Counted from the first letter of the stretch, positions 8,035-16,622 are shown. The stretch is 44,400 nt of DNA from Candidatus Zixiibacteriota bacterium (GCA_020053015.1 JAGVNY010000036.1:1-44400), one strand, 5' to 3'. Notes: generated from the letters alone by a model not told the origin. Made by a program: numbers and translations.

Positions 8035-8060
8035 CAACTGCCTGATATAGCAGGCAGTTG
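8035..8060 (+). promoter_or_regulatory. Perfect 10-bp inverted repeat in the CBS-gene leader
   Basis: CAACTGCCTG and CAGGCAGTTG flank a 6-nt loop, ATATAG. It lies between the promoter and the AGGAG ribosome site. It could be an RNA hairpin or a dimeric operator; it is not followed by a T-run, so it is not a simple terminator. Confidence 0.5.
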
Positions 8061-8084
8061 ATTGACCGGGAAGAGGAGCTGAGA

Positions 8085-8609
8085 ATGGCTACAAAGAAAG
8101 CAGGGGATATAATGATACCTCTGCAAGAGTACCCACATATCCCTTACTGGTTCACGCTGCGGCAAGCTGTTGCCGAGCTCGAGAAGTCGGCCTTGCAGGT
8201 CGAAGGGCGCATGTCACTTCCAAGAGCGCTTCTCGTCTTCGATGAGAAATATGATCTCGTGGGGATTCTGAGACGCCGTGACATTCTGCGCGGCCTGGAG
8301 CCGAAATTCCTTCGAACCATGTCTATATCTCACAGGAAGAGCCTTTTCGACGTAGAGATTGACCCTAAGCTGGCCGATCTGTCCGCAGGCCAGGTTGGAG
8401 ATGCGATGCGGGAGCAGTCCGAGCATCCGGTCAGCGAAGTGATGCAGCCTATTGTTTCCACTGTCTCAGTGGACGATCACCTTGCAGCAGTGATCTACAA
8501 GATGCTCAGCAGAGATCTCTACCTTATTCCAGTCCTGAAAGAGCAGGAGGTTGTGGGCGTCATTAGGAGCGTGGAAGTGTTTCATGAGGTCGCCAGCCTT
8601 TTGCTGTAG
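8085..8609 (+). CDS. CBS-domain pair protein
   Basis: I use ATG 8085 (174 aa) rather than TTG 8058, because AGAGGAG lies 6 nt before it and the earlier codon sits inside the leader inverted repeat. There are two CBS modules. The first (about 8-80) has DIMIP and the closing LVGILRRRDILRG. The second (about 119-172) has VSEVMQPIVSTVSVDDHL and the closing VVGVIRSVEVF. CBS pairs bind adenosine nucleotides and often gate transporters or enzymes. No other domain is fused. The SLC13-like transporter follows after 36 bp, so a regulatory partnership is plausible but inferred. Confidence 0.85.
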   Translation: MATKKAGDIMIPLQEYPHIPYWFTLRQAVAELEKSALQVEGRMSLPRALLVFDEKYDLVGILRRRDILRGLEPKFLRTMSISHRKSLFDVEIDPKLADLSAGQVGDAMREQSEHPVSEVMQPIVSTVSVDDHLAAVIYKMLSRDLYLIPVLKEQEVVGVIRSVEVFHEVASLLL

Positions 8610-8645
8610 AGTCTGCCTTCGTCACGCGCGAGAGGAGGGTCTCAA

Positions 8646-10181
8646 TTGTTCATGCGATTCAGAAAGCGTGTCGCCGTTGGTCGATCTGGCGGCAATTTGC
8701 CTCCGATGCCGCATGATGTCCGTCTTGCTGCAGTAGTCCGCGAGATCGACAAGAAGCGATTGTTCTTCATGCTTCTGGGTGTCACGTTGTTTGCGGTTGT
8801 TTGCCTATCACCGGCGTGGCCGGACGCTGTCGATCCGAATGGCAAGCATTTCGCGCTCGGTCGAGAGGGCAAGGCTGCTCTCGGCCTGTTTCTCCTTGCC
8901 GCATCATGGTGGGTGTTTGAAGTCGTGCCAATCGGAGTGACAAGCATACTGATCGGAGTTGTGCAATCGCTCTTTCTGATCCGACCTTCGAAGGCAGCGT
9001 TCACGGATTTCTTCGATCCGTCTGTTTGGTTCATATTCGGCTCGGTCGTCATCGGTATGGCATTCAGCAGAACAGGTTTGACGAAGAGAATGGCCTATAA
9101 GATGCTCTCGGTGGTCGGCGAGAAGACCAGCATGATCTATCTTGGAGCGTTTGTCATGACAGCGGCGATGACGCTGATCATGGCGCACACCGCTGTCGCA
9201 GCAGCGGTGTTCCCACTTCTGATGGCGATTCACGGACTCTATGAAGAAAGTGAAAGACCAACCAGATTCGGCAAAGGGCTGTTCATCGGAATGGCGTTTT
9301 CGGCGGGTGCCGGCAGCATCATAACGCTACTTGGCTCGGCGAGAGCTGCGGTCGCGGTTGGTTTCTTCAAGGACTGGACAGGCCGGGAGATTTCGTTCTT
9401 CGGTCTAACATACTACATGCTGCCTGTCGGAGCGTTGATGGTCTTTGTCATCTGGGCTCTTATGATGATACTTTACCGTCCGGAAAGGAGAAGCATTGAG
9501 GGTCTTCGCGAAAGAGCAGCCGCTCTGGCAGCGTCGCTCGGGAGATTTAGCCGGGGCGAAGTGCTTACACTGGTCACGGTCTTCGTGATAATAGCGGCGA
9601 TGAGTTTGCGGTCTCTGATTCCTGCGCTCAATGTAATGGACAAAAGTGCGATTATACTGGTAGCTACGATTCTGTTTTTCGTCTTCAAGATACTCACGAT
9701 CAAAGATCTGGAAGAGATACCCTGGAACATAGTGCTTCTGTTCGGTGGCGCAATGAGCATCGGCTTCTGTCTTTGGCAGACAGGCGCTGCTGAATGGCTC
9801 GCGATCGAATGGCTCGGCATTCTGTCGGGTTCAGGCTGGATAATTTTCGTTCTTGGTGTGTCGCTCTTCGTGTTGGGAATGACCAATCTTATCATGAACG
9901 TTGCTGCGATCGCAATCTCCCTGCCCGTGGCGTTGGTGATGGCGCCCTATCTGGGGGTACAACCTGAAGTAGTAATGTTCTCCTCACTCGTGACCGCAGG
10001 GATGCCGTTTATGTTTCTGATAGGCGCTGCGCCGAACGCTATCGCTTATGAGAGTCGCCAGTTCTCGAGCGGCGAGTTTCTCAAGGCGGGCATACCTGCA
10101 AGCCTCATTCTGATGATGATCCTTGCCCTTTTTGTCGCTGTAATATGGCCGCTGATGGGAATGCCCGTCAGGGTTCATTAG
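8646..10181 (+). CDS. SLC13/DASS-like anion transporter with divergent ion-binding motifs
   Basis: The 511-aa product has about 11-12 membrane segments and the two-repeat layout of divalent anion:sodium symporters, including the C-terminal MPFMFLIGAAPNAIAYESRQF region typical of the family. GGAGGG ends 6 nt before TTG 8646; ATG 8652 is an alternative. At the two places where family members carry Ser-Asn-Thr, this protein reads AHT (180-182) and MNV (417-419), so sodium or substrate use may differ. Likely substrates in the family are dicarboxylates, sulfate or phosphate; I cannot choose. It follows the CBS-domain gene by 36 bp, probably in one transcript. Confidence 0.85.
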   Translation: MFMRFRKRVAVGRSGGNLPPMPHDVRLAAVVREIDKKRLFFMLLGVTLFAVVCLSPAWPDAVDPNGKHFALGREGKAALGLFLLAASWWVFEVVPIGVTSILIGVVQSLFLIRPSKAAFTDFFDPSVWFIFGSVVIGMAFSRTGLTKRMAYKMLSVVGEKTSMIYLGAFVMTAAMTLIMAHTAVAAAVFPLLMAIHGLYEESERPTRFGKGLFIGMAFSAGAGSIITLLGSARAAVAVGFFKDWTGREISFFGLTYYMLPVGALMVFVIWALMMILYRPERRSIEGLRERAAALAASLGRFSRGEVLTLVTVFVIIAAMSLRSLIPALNVMDKSAIILVATILFFVFKILTIKDLEEIPWNIVLLFGGAMSIGFCLWQTGAAEWLAIEWLGILSGSGWIIFVLGVSLFVLGMTNLIMNVAAIAISLPVALVMAPYLGVQPEVVMFSSLVTAGMPFMFLIGAAPNAIAYESRQFSSGEFLKAGIPASLILMMILALFVAVIWPLMGMPVRVH

Positions 10182-10301
10182 CCGCAACGTTCAACATCGC
10201 GCCATTCTGGACTAACACTCTGTGGGAATCGGTTCACGACGACCGGCGAGTTTGCTTTTGCAGGGCAATACCGATGAAGAGGGGACGGGTGAAATCATGA
10301 A

Positions 10302-10374
10302 AGCCACCGAGCGGGATCGAACCGCTGACCTGACGATTACGAATCGTCTGCTCTACCAGCTGAGCTACGGTGGC
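10302..10374 (-). tRNA. tRNA-Thr (CGT)
   Basis: On the minus strand the 73 nt fold as acceptor GCCACCG/CGGTGGC, D-arm GCTC/GAGC, anticodon stem GACGA/TCGTC with loop TTCGTAA (anticodon CGT), 5-nt variable loop and T-stem AGCGG/CCGCT with TTCGATC. The discriminator is T and the CCA is not encoded. It faces the SLC13 gene. Confidence 0.97.
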
Positions 10375-10401
10375 ACTTGTGTCGCGCACGCGACGGGGGG
10401 T

Positions 10402-10430
10402 ATTAAACATCAATCGGGAACTCGAAGCAA
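10402..10430 (-). promoter_or_regulatory. Probable promoter of tRNA-Thr
   Basis: On the minus strand, TTGCTT (10430-10425), a 17-nt spacer, then TTTAAT (10407-10402, 5 of 6). A palindrome GTCGCG-CA-CGCGAC at 10381-10394 lies between the -10 and the tRNA, probably in the precursor leader. The rest of the 10431-10572 gap shows no gene. Confidence 0.45.
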
Positions 10431-10566
10431 CCGAAAATTTCGTCGTTTCGGAGTAGAACAGACGGGATCGAATCGACGTCTGGCTGCGTGCAGCGCCAAC
10501 GTCACACAAGAGCGTGTAGATAAACACCCAACAATGACGCGGTCAGCATCCGATATGAAGCAAACA

Positions 10567-10637
10567 CAAAAAGAGGGTGTCTCTGGTAGGGTAGAGGGGG
10601 CTAGGAAACTACCCAGGGACAGCAGAGGAACACCCTC
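10567..10637 (-). terminator. Long-hairpin terminator of the kinase/regulator operon
   Basis: GAGGGTGT at 10573-10580 pairs with ACACCCTC at 10630-10637, with inner CTCTG/CAGAG and GGGTAG/CTACCC pairings. On the minus strand the stem is followed at once by TTTTTGTGTTT. It lies 41 nt after the response-regulator stop. The roughly 65-nt hairpin is longer than usual for an intrinsic terminator. Confidence 0.65.
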
Positions 10638-10678
10638 AAATTCATCCAAATTCTAATCTAATCCGAGTGATTTGAATG

Positions 10679-11365
10679 TCAAGGCATTTTTTTCGGCGAC
10701 CCATCGAGGTGTTCTGTGATGAGGAATCCTTTCTTGATGGCATAGTCCCGGAGCTCAGCGTAGGATTTCGTCTTCAGTTTCTTGGCAATGTTTGATCGGT
10801 GCGCCTCGACAGTTTTGGGGCTAATGAATAGCAGAGAAGCAACCGCTTTCGTGCTCTTGCCTTCCGCAACGAGCTGAAGCACCTCTCGTTCCCTTGAGGT
10901 TAGGTTATCCAGCGCCATTTTCTTCGCCTTGCCTCCGAAGTCCTTGATGTACTCCCGGACGACTTTGGTGCAGATAGGCGGACTCAAGAAATGATGGCCT
11001 TGTGTGATGGCCCTAATCCCCCACACAAGTTCCTCGACAGCGCTGTCCTTGAGAATGTAACCTGACACCCCGGCGATGAGAGCCTGCTTGACATATTCTT
11101 CGTTCTCGTACATTGACAGTATGAGGACACGCACACTTGGATGGTGAGACTGGATCTGCCTGGCTGCCTCCAGACCGTTTAGCCGGGGCATGGCAATGTC
11201 GAGTATTGCGATATCCGGTTTCCGTTCGGAGATGATAGAGAGAGCCTCACGGCCATCGGATGCTTCGCCGACGATTTCGAATTCCGTATGCTCCTCAAGG
11301 AGCTTTCTGATCCCCTGACGGAGCATCAGATGGTCATCAACCAGGACTATTCTGACGGTTTTCAT
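10679..11365 (-). CDS. NarL/FixJ-family response regulator
   Basis: The 228-aa protein is read from ATG 11365, whose ATGA overlaps the kinase stop; the TTG at 11374 in the ORF track is less likely. The receiver domain (1-120) has the acidic pair Asp10-Asp11, the phospho-acceptor Asp56 in ILDIAMP and Lys106 in ILKDSA. A LuxR-type helix-turn-helix follows (about 150-210), with LTSREREVLQLVAEGKSTKAV and SPKTVEAHRSNI. Phosphorylation by the coupled kinase should control its DNA binding. Targets are unknown; none of the neighbours is an obvious regulon member. Confidence 0.93.
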   Translation of the reverse strand: MKTVRIVLVDDHLMLRQGIRKLLEEHTEFEIVGEASDGREALSIISERKPDIAILDIAMPRLNGLEAARQIQSHHPSVRVLILSMYENEEYVKQALIAGVSGYILKDSAVEELVWGIRAITQGHHFLSPPICTKVVREYIKDFGGKAKKMALDNLTSREREVLQLVAEGKSTKAVASLLFISPKTVEAHRSNIAKKLKTKSYAELRDYAIKKGFLITEHLDGSPKKMP

Positions 11366-13650
11366 GGTAGCCAAGGTATCCTTGTTTTGATTTGTGTCCC
11401 TCTGCCCGATTCGGAGCGGATAAGAAACTTGCCTCCGCGGTTCTCAACTTGCTGGCGTATGCTCGCCAAGCCGAAGCCCGTTACTGCATCGGTTTCGGAG
11501 TCTAACTGTCTCGTGTCGAAACCCTTGCCGTTGTCAGACACAATCAGAGTGCACTCGCCGAAACGACTCGACAAACTCACCTTCACTCTTGTGGATTCGG
11601 CATGTTTGGCTGCGTTCGTTAGCGTCTCCTGAACGATTCGGTAGATGACGGCTTCCAACTCCGGCGATCTCGTTGAAATTCGGAAGTTCTCTACGAAGTC
11701 GATTCTGATGCCGGTTCTTCTTGAGAAGTGATTCACGAACCATGATAGCGCGGGGACAAGTCCGAGGTCGTCGAGCATTGGGGGACGGAGATCGGCAGTG
11801 AGATTCCTCACTTGAGAAATCACGTTGTTCAGTTCGGAGTCGAGTTCTTTGATCACTGCCATCAATTTACCTTTTTGCGGAGTTATCGCCTTCTTCGCCA
11901 TCTGAAGATTAATCCTCAGCATGGCGAGCTCAGCTCCGATTTGATCGTGCAGGTTTCTTGCGATCTTGCGGCGCTCCGTTTCCTGCGATTCGAAAACGCG
12001 CGTCGACAGCCATCCGGCTCTTCTGTAACGACCGGTGATGAAATCCATCAGCCTGCAATTCTCCATGGCGGTGGCGATCATGCTGCCGAGAATCTCGAAT
12101 GTCCTCCTCTGACGTTCATTGATGTCATTATGAGCAACCGTATACCCGAGAAAGAGCAGTCCCAGCCGGTGTTCCCGGGACACCAGCGGCATGGCCACAG
12201 CCGACTTCAGGCCGATTTCCCTGAAGTAGTCGCGAACGTACGCATTCTTGACCCTGTAGGTCGACATATCGGTGGCGACCAGCATCTTGCCGCCCGCAGC
12301 AAGGGAAAGGAATTCTCTGGAGTCCTGCTTGATCCGGGTTACGTCAAATGCTGCGACGCCGGTGCCGGGTCTGACCGCCTTCGCAATGCGCAGCCGCCGT
12401 TCATCCTCGGGATCGACGTAGATTACCGCCGCGCGGTCGACCCCAAGTCTCGTAACGAATGTGTTGACGGCGAAGTCAAGCGTGGTGTCCATATCGAACG
12501 TGCTTGAGAGCTTCCTCCCAAGCTCGAACAACACAGACAGGTCCTCGTTTCGGCGTTCCAGATCGTCCGAATTCGACTGGATCTCTTCATACATCAGCGC
12601 AGTCCCGATGCCCTGGCACAAATGCATTGTCAGAGTTCGCAGGAAGTTACGCTCTATTCGGCTGGGCGATTCCCTGAATCTGAGGTAACCGAAGACGGCT
12701 ATGCCGCTGTAACCCCTTCCACAATTCAATCGGAATACAAGTGCAGACTTCAGGTTTCTTGATCGCAGAAACTTTCGAAGTGGTTGGCTTGCATCTCCCG
12801 AAGATAGAAGGCGCACACCGCGCGAGGATTTCATCTCAGACTTCAGAGTCAGCACATCAGCTTCCGTAAGGCCTCTTGTCGCGGCCGATTTCTCGCAATT
12901 ACGGGAGACTCTTCGACCGGCAAAATACTCGTCGGCGATGCACCGTCCTCGGATCACGGCTAATCCGCAGTAGTCAATATCTCCGCTTTCCACTATCGCC
13001 CTGCAGGCCACTGGAATAACACGATCAATCAATACCCTTCCAGATACGGACTTGCCGACGGCCGCCACTACCTTCTGAAACGCCGCGCGCTCTTTGCCTG
13101 CTTCGACTGACTTCGAGAGATGGCGGACGCTTCGCTGCAGCTGACTATTTGCCTTAAGCAGGTACTGTGCCGTCTCGAGATTCGTCAATGCAGCTGCGGT
13201 GATTCTTGAGTGGATCGACAATCTCGCCAGTTCGTTAGCAGAGAAGACCGGATCGTCACTACGACGCGAGATTACCAATATCCCGTTCATCCGTTTGTGG
13301 CATACCAGCGGCTGGACAAGATATCTAAGCGACCTTCGGCGCTCTTGCAAGCCAAGAGCGCGAATCAGGCGTTTGGCGGGGAGAGTTGAGCCGGCAGCAG
13401 CTGTCAGACCGTCGGATCGCAGAAAGCGGAGACTTGGTCCCGCATCAGGCAGATTCCTGCCAGGTCGGGAGCGCAGAGAAGGCAGGGAGATCACCAAACT
13501 GAGAGTGCCGCAGTCGTCATAACGATACGCGTTCACCGATTCGCAAGGAATTTCAGATTTGATCTGCCGCAAAGTAAGCCTGACCGCGCGTTTGCAAATC
13601 AAAGCCTGTTTGCCGGATATTTGTACTGGCTGGACTTCCTCCGTAGCCAA
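11362..13650 (-). CDS. Soluble GAF-domain histidine kinase (HisKA_3 type)
   Basis: A 762-aa protein without membrane segments. It has three GAF-like sensor regions (about 15-160, 205-355 and 385-532; the last is the clearest), a HisKA_3 dimerisation/phosphotransfer helix with ARNLHDQIGAEL (His568), and a HATPase domain with an N-box NAAKHAESTRV (679-689), DNGKGFD and GFGLASI. This is the NarX/DegS-like class that pairs with NarL-type regulators, and the cognate regulator overlaps it by 4 bp. It probably senses a cytoplasmic small molecule or redox signal. TTG 13650 is preceded by AAGGAG with a 6-nt gap. Confidence 0.92.
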   Translation of the reverse strand: MATEEVQPVQISGKQALICKRAVRLTLRQIKSEIPCESVNAYRYDDCGTLSLVISLPSLRSRPGRNLPDAGPSLRFLRSDGLTAAAGSTLPAKRLIRALGLQERRRSLRYLVQPLVCHKRMNGILVISRRSDDPVFSANELARLSIHSRITAAALTNLETAQYLLKANSQLQRSVRHLSKSVEAGKERAAFQKVVAAVGKSVSGRVLIDRVIPVACRAIVESGDIDYCGLAVIRGRCIADEYFAGRRVSRNCEKSAATRGLTEADVLTLKSEMKSSRGVRLLSSGDASQPLRKFLRSRNLKSALVFRLNCGRGYSGIAVFGYLRFRESPSRIERNFLRTLTMHLCQGIGTALMYEEIQSNSDDLERRNEDLSVLFELGRKLSSTFDMDTTLDFAVNTFVTRLGVDRAAVIYVDPEDERRLRIAKAVRPGTGVAAFDVTRIKQDSREFLSLAAGGKMLVATDMSTYRVKNAYVRDYFREIGLKSAVAMPLVSREHRLGLLFLGYTVAHNDINERQRRTFEILGSMIATAMENCRLMDFITGRYRRAGWLSTRVFESQETERRKIARNLHDQIGAELAMLRINLQMAKKAITPQKGKLMAVIKELDSELNNVISQVRNLTADLRPPMLDDLGLVPALSWFVNHFSRRTGIRIDFVENFRISTRSPELEAVIYRIVQETLTNAAKHAESTRVKVSLSSRFGECTLIVSDNGKGFDTRQLDSETDAVTGFGLASIRQQVENRGGKFLIRSESGRGTQIKTRIPWLP

Positions 13651-13759
13651 AGCTCACTCCTTCTGCTCATGCCGAGATGCCACTAACCAGGCGAAGGTTC
13701 TATCCTGAGGAAGCGCCAAATCACTTCGGAGCAGGAATCAGGGCATATCCCTCGTGTCA

Positions 13760-13788
13760 ATTATACAACGGCGATTGGCTGTGCGCAA
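13760..13788 (-). promoter_or_regulatory. Promoter of the kinase/regulator operon
   Basis: On the minus strand, TTGCGC (13788-13783), a 17-nt spacer and a consensus TATAAT (13765-13760). It gives a leader of about 105 nt before the kinase TTG. Confidence 0.5.
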
Positions 13789-13850
13789 GCGTAGTCGCGA
13801 GCGGGCAGCGCTCACCCAACCTCTGTCCCCGGGCTGAAGGATACCCTACA

Positions 13851-14582
13851 TCAACTTGTGGGGATGAACAGCGGAATTGTCAGTCTTTGCTTCTGCGGAT
13901 CATTGGTTTCGACGGTCACGGAGTACCAGGGCTTCTTCAGCGATCCGTGCGGAGACTTGTACTTCACTACAAGGTCGACCGACTGCCCAGCCGGGACTCT
14001 ATCGCGCGATAGCTTTGCGTCCAGATACGGCTCGCCTCCATCAACGACTTTCAGCTCCAGAGGTTCTGCGCCTGTATTGGTTATCTTCACCTTGAAACTC
14101 GTTGCGGTCTTGTTGCCGCTTACAGGAGTGCCATCAACAACGCTTGGGGTTGCGGAAAGCATCGGATGAGGTTTGTCTACCATTGCGCTGAAATACACAT
14201 CGGAGACGGGGTCCACCGGGTCATTGGACATAATCGTGACTTTCTTCTCTATCCGTCCCATGAACTTGCCGGAATCGAAGATTACATCAAGCGATGATAT
14301 CTCTCCGGGAGCGATGTCAGACTTGCTTAACGGCGCGCTTGTGCACCCGCAGCTGGGCGTAACCTTGATTATTCGAAGAGTGTCGACCCCTTTGTTCTCT
14401 ATGTAGTAAGTGTGCATCGCACTTGAGCCGTTTGGCATGAATCCGAAATCGAACTTATGTTCGGTGAAGTCTATCGTCGCATTCAAGGGCTTGTCCAGCT
14501 TATCGGTCGCAGTCGTCAAGTTAGCTGTAGCGATTACTCCAACTGCCATCGAGAGGGCTACGATGCGTTTTCCTGCAAGCAC
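13851..14582 (-). CDS. Exported DUF1573 protein
   Basis: The 243-aa product has a signal peptide (about 1-26) and then two immunoglobulin-like beta modules. The first carries the family hallmark: F-DFG near residue 45, YYIENKGVDTLRI, then TPSCGCTSAPLS with two Cys about 78-80. The second (about 145-240) contains a KITNTGAEPLELKV repeat of the same kind. DUF1573 proteins are exported, beta-rich and of unknown function, and are common in Bacteroidetes-like and related bacteria. AGGAGGAGAC directly precedes the GTG start. It lies 51 bp after the cysteine-synthase-like gene, possibly in the same transcript. Confidence 0.85.
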   Translation of the reverse strand: MLAGKRIVALSMAVGVIATANLTTATDKLDKPLNATIDFTEHKFDFGFMPNGSSAMHTYYIENKGVDTLRIIKVTPSCGCTSAPLSKSDIAPGEISSLDVIFDSGKFMGRIEKKVTIMSNDPVDPVSDVYFSAMVDKPHPMLSATPSVVDGTPVSGNKTATSFKVKITNTGAEPLELKVVDGGEPYLDAKLSRDRVPAGQSVDLVVKYKSPHGSLKKPWYSVTVETNDPQKQRLTIPLFIPTS

Positions 14583-14633
14583 GTCTCCTCCTGACTGTTA
14601 ATCAAGTGAATGGTCGACGAACACGGCCGAAGT

Positions 14634-15608
14634 CTAATCCAAGCTAAAGCCGTGCTCTCTCATCCAATCATCATTATACAACTTGGAAAGGTATCTGATC
14701 CCACTGTCCGGGAACAACATGACTACTAAATCACTTCGCTTCAGGTTTCTTGCCATCTTTCTTGTGGCCCACAGGACTGAACCGGATGACCCGCCTGCGG
14801 ATATCCCCTCCCGACGGCACAGCTCGCGAGCTGTCCTGAAAGAGTCCGCATCAGATACCTGAATCACATCATCAACGTATTCCTTCAGATAGGCTTTCGT
14901 TATGACATCTGTGCCGATCCCCTCGACTTTGTAAGGTCTGGCCTCGGGAAGCGGGTCGCCTTTGGAGTAGGCCGTGAAGAGGGAACCTACGGGGTCCACA
15001 CCGATCGTCACTACCTTTGGATTCCTCTCCTTAAGGTACTTCGATGTACCCGAGATCGTGCCCCCTGTGCCGATGCCGCAAATAAAGTGGGTTATCTTGC
15101 CATCTGTGTCTTCCCAAATCTCAGGGCCGGTCGTAGCATAGTGGGCATCGACGTTTATCTGACTGTGGTACTGATCCATGTAGAAGTAACCGGGATTCTG
15201 GCCGATTCTGCGCGCTACCATGTAGTAGCTCTGCGGGTCATCGTGAGGAAGGTCTGCGGGCGTGACAATGACGTCGGCGCCATACGATTTGATGAGGTCC
15301 TTCTTCTCCTTACTTGTCTTCTCGGAAGTGGTGAAGACAGACTTGTAACCCTTTGCTGCAGCTACCATTGCCGCCCCTGATCCAGTGTTGCCGGACGTGT
15401 TGTCTATGATGATGTCGTCCTTCGTCAGACTGCCGGTCTTCTCGCCATGTGTGATCATATAATAGGCCATTCGGTCTTTGACGGAGCCTCCCGGGTTCAT
15501 GAACTCAAGCTTGGCAAGGATTAAAGGGGGAAGATCAGCGACTGTATCGCTGAGTTTCACCAAAGGCGTCTTGCCAATTAGATCACAAATGCTGTCGTAG
15601 TATCTCAC
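14634..15608 (-). CDS. Cysteine synthase / cystathionine beta-synthase-like PLP enzyme
   Basis: A 324-aa fold-type II PLP enzyme. GGSVKDR holds the Schiff-base Lys44; the substrate loop reads NTSGNTGSG (about 70-78); the phosphate-binding loop is CGIGTGGTISG, and a GGSSGS motif appears near the C-terminus. The VEGIGTD and SKEKKDLIKSYGA segments are close to both O-acetylserine sulfhydrylase and the catalytic core of cystathionine beta-synthase. No C-terminal CBS domains are present. The reaction is beta-replacement on an activated serine, but which thiol is used is unclear. GTG 15608 overlaps the CDF stop (GTGA). Confidence 0.88.
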   Translation of the reverse strand: MRYYDSICDLIGKTPLVKLSDTVADLPPLILAKLEFMNPGGSVKDRMAYYMITHGEKTGSLTKDDIIIDNTSGNTGSGAAMVAAAKGYKSVFTTSEKTSKEKKDLIKSYGADVIVTPADLPHDDPQSYYMVARRIGQNPGYFYMDQYHSQINVDAHYATTGPEIWEDTDGKITHFICGIGTGGTISGTSKYLKERNPKVVTIGVDPVGSLFTAYSKGDPLPEARPYKVEGIGTDVITKAYLKEYVDDVIQVSDADSFRTARELCRREGISAGGSSGSVLWATRKMARNLKRSDLVVMLFPDSGIRYLSKLYNDDWMREHGFSLD

Positions 15609-16543
15609 CTCGATCCCTTTCCTGGAGATTCCTCATACGGTTCCACGTGTATCATCGCGTCCTGCAATCTGGATATGGCTTTGTACAGGTCTGATTTCAG
15701 ACTCCTGGCAATGTCATGTCCTTCTTTCACAGTAAGGTCGGCGCAAACCATAATCTTAATATCGGCAATGTATGTCGTCCCGACCGACCTGACCTTGATG
15801 TCTCGAACATGTTTAACACCACAATGTGCTCTCGCGGTTTCAAGAATCTTGCGCGTCAGCTCCGGATCAGGAGATCCGCCCATGAGAAAGTGGAGGTTGT
15901 TGATCATGATCTTCACGGCGTTCTTGAGAATGAGAATGCCTATCCAAATACCGGCAATCGGGTCGAGAATAGGCACTCCGACTTGAGCAACGACTATTCC
16001 GATGAGCGCTCCGGCAGAGGCGTACACATCCGATCTATGATCGTAAGCATTGGCAATCACAGCAGGCGAATTCGTGCGACGTCCTGCTCTGATGGTCCAT
16101 CTGTAAAGACTCTCTTTGACGATTATGGTAAAGAGCGCGACAGCAGTGGCAAGTTTCGACGGAACGACGTAGTCCTTGTCGATCATGACATGAATTGCAT
16201 TGTACCCGATGTATACTCCGGTAGCCACAAGCAGCGTGGCGACGAAGAGAGCTGAGAGCGTGTCAGCGTGACCGTGTCCATATGGGTGTCCATCGTCTGG
16301 AGGGCGCCGTGCAATCCTTATCCCGATCCAAACGACACTATTGGAGACGATATCCAAGAGTGAATTCAGAGCGTCAGCAAGCAACGCGCGGCTTTGGCCG
16401 ACAACGCCGCCTGTGATCTTCAGAGCGAAGAGAAGTATGTTGAAGGCAAACGAAACTCTCGTTGTGCCTTCCTCGGTTGCGGAAAAGACGCCCATTCTGC
16501 TTGACTGTGCCTTTGCTGTTCGATCCTCTCTTGAGTGAGGCAC
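15605..16543 (-). CDS. Cation diffusion facilitator transporter, Mn/Fe-type site predicted
   Basis: The 312-aa product has six membrane helices, a HPYGHGHADT loop (86-94) and a C-terminal cytoplasmic domain (about 228-300) typical of CDF exporters. Aligning to YiiP, the transport site would be Asn60 and Asp64 on helix 2 (LADALNSLLD) and Asp168 and Asp172 on helix 5 (AYDHRSDVY). From memory, this Asn-Asp/Asp-Asp set is that of manganese-exporting CDFs such as MntE, while zinc exporters use His. Metal specificity is therefore an inference. The GTG start at 16543 has a weak ribosome site; Met17 (16495) is an alternative. Confidence 0.88.
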   Translation of the reverse strand: MPHSREDRTAKAQSSRMGVFSATEEGTTRVSFAFNILLFALKITGGVVGQSRALLADALNSLLDIVSNSVVWIGIRIARRPPDDGHPYGHGHADTLSALFVATLLVATGVYIGYNAIHVMIDKDYVVPSKLATAVALFTIIVKESLYRWTIRAGRRTNSPAVIANAYDHRSDVYASAGALIGIVVAQVGVPILDPIAGIWIGILILKNAVKIMINNLHFLMGGSPDPELTRKILETARAHCGVKHVRDIKVRSVGTTYIADIKIMVCADLTVKEGHDIARSLKSDLYKAISRLQDAMIHVEPYEESPGKGSR

Positions 16544-16622
16544 CCTATGTGCGATTCGGCGCCTACTGCATCACATCCCAGATGCTTGCGGAGGGATGCG
16601 AGCTTGTCAAAGCTACAGTGTT

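Larger units (their letters stand above)
7770..8084. other. Intergenic stretch between divergent operons
   Basis: No convincing gene lies in these 315 bp. The right half holds the promoter and leader hairpin of the CBS-domain gene, listed separately. The 61-aa ORF at 7876 has no ribosome site or recognisable content. The left part has no clear signal, although a promoter for the minus-strand lipoprotein operon is expected here. Confidence 0.5.

Noticed and set aside
10450-10485. tRNA T-arm-like motif (GGGATCGAAT) flanked by CAGACG/CGTCTG
   Set aside because: No acceptor, D or anticodon arm can be formed around it; probably chance or a very old remnant.
10222-10656. 144-aa plus-strand ORF
   Set aside because: It covers tRNA-Thr on the other strand and the terminator hairpin; composition is not coding.
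11812-12507. 231-aa plus-strand ORF
   Set aside because: Antisense shadow of the histidine kinase, which has clear motifs in its own frame.
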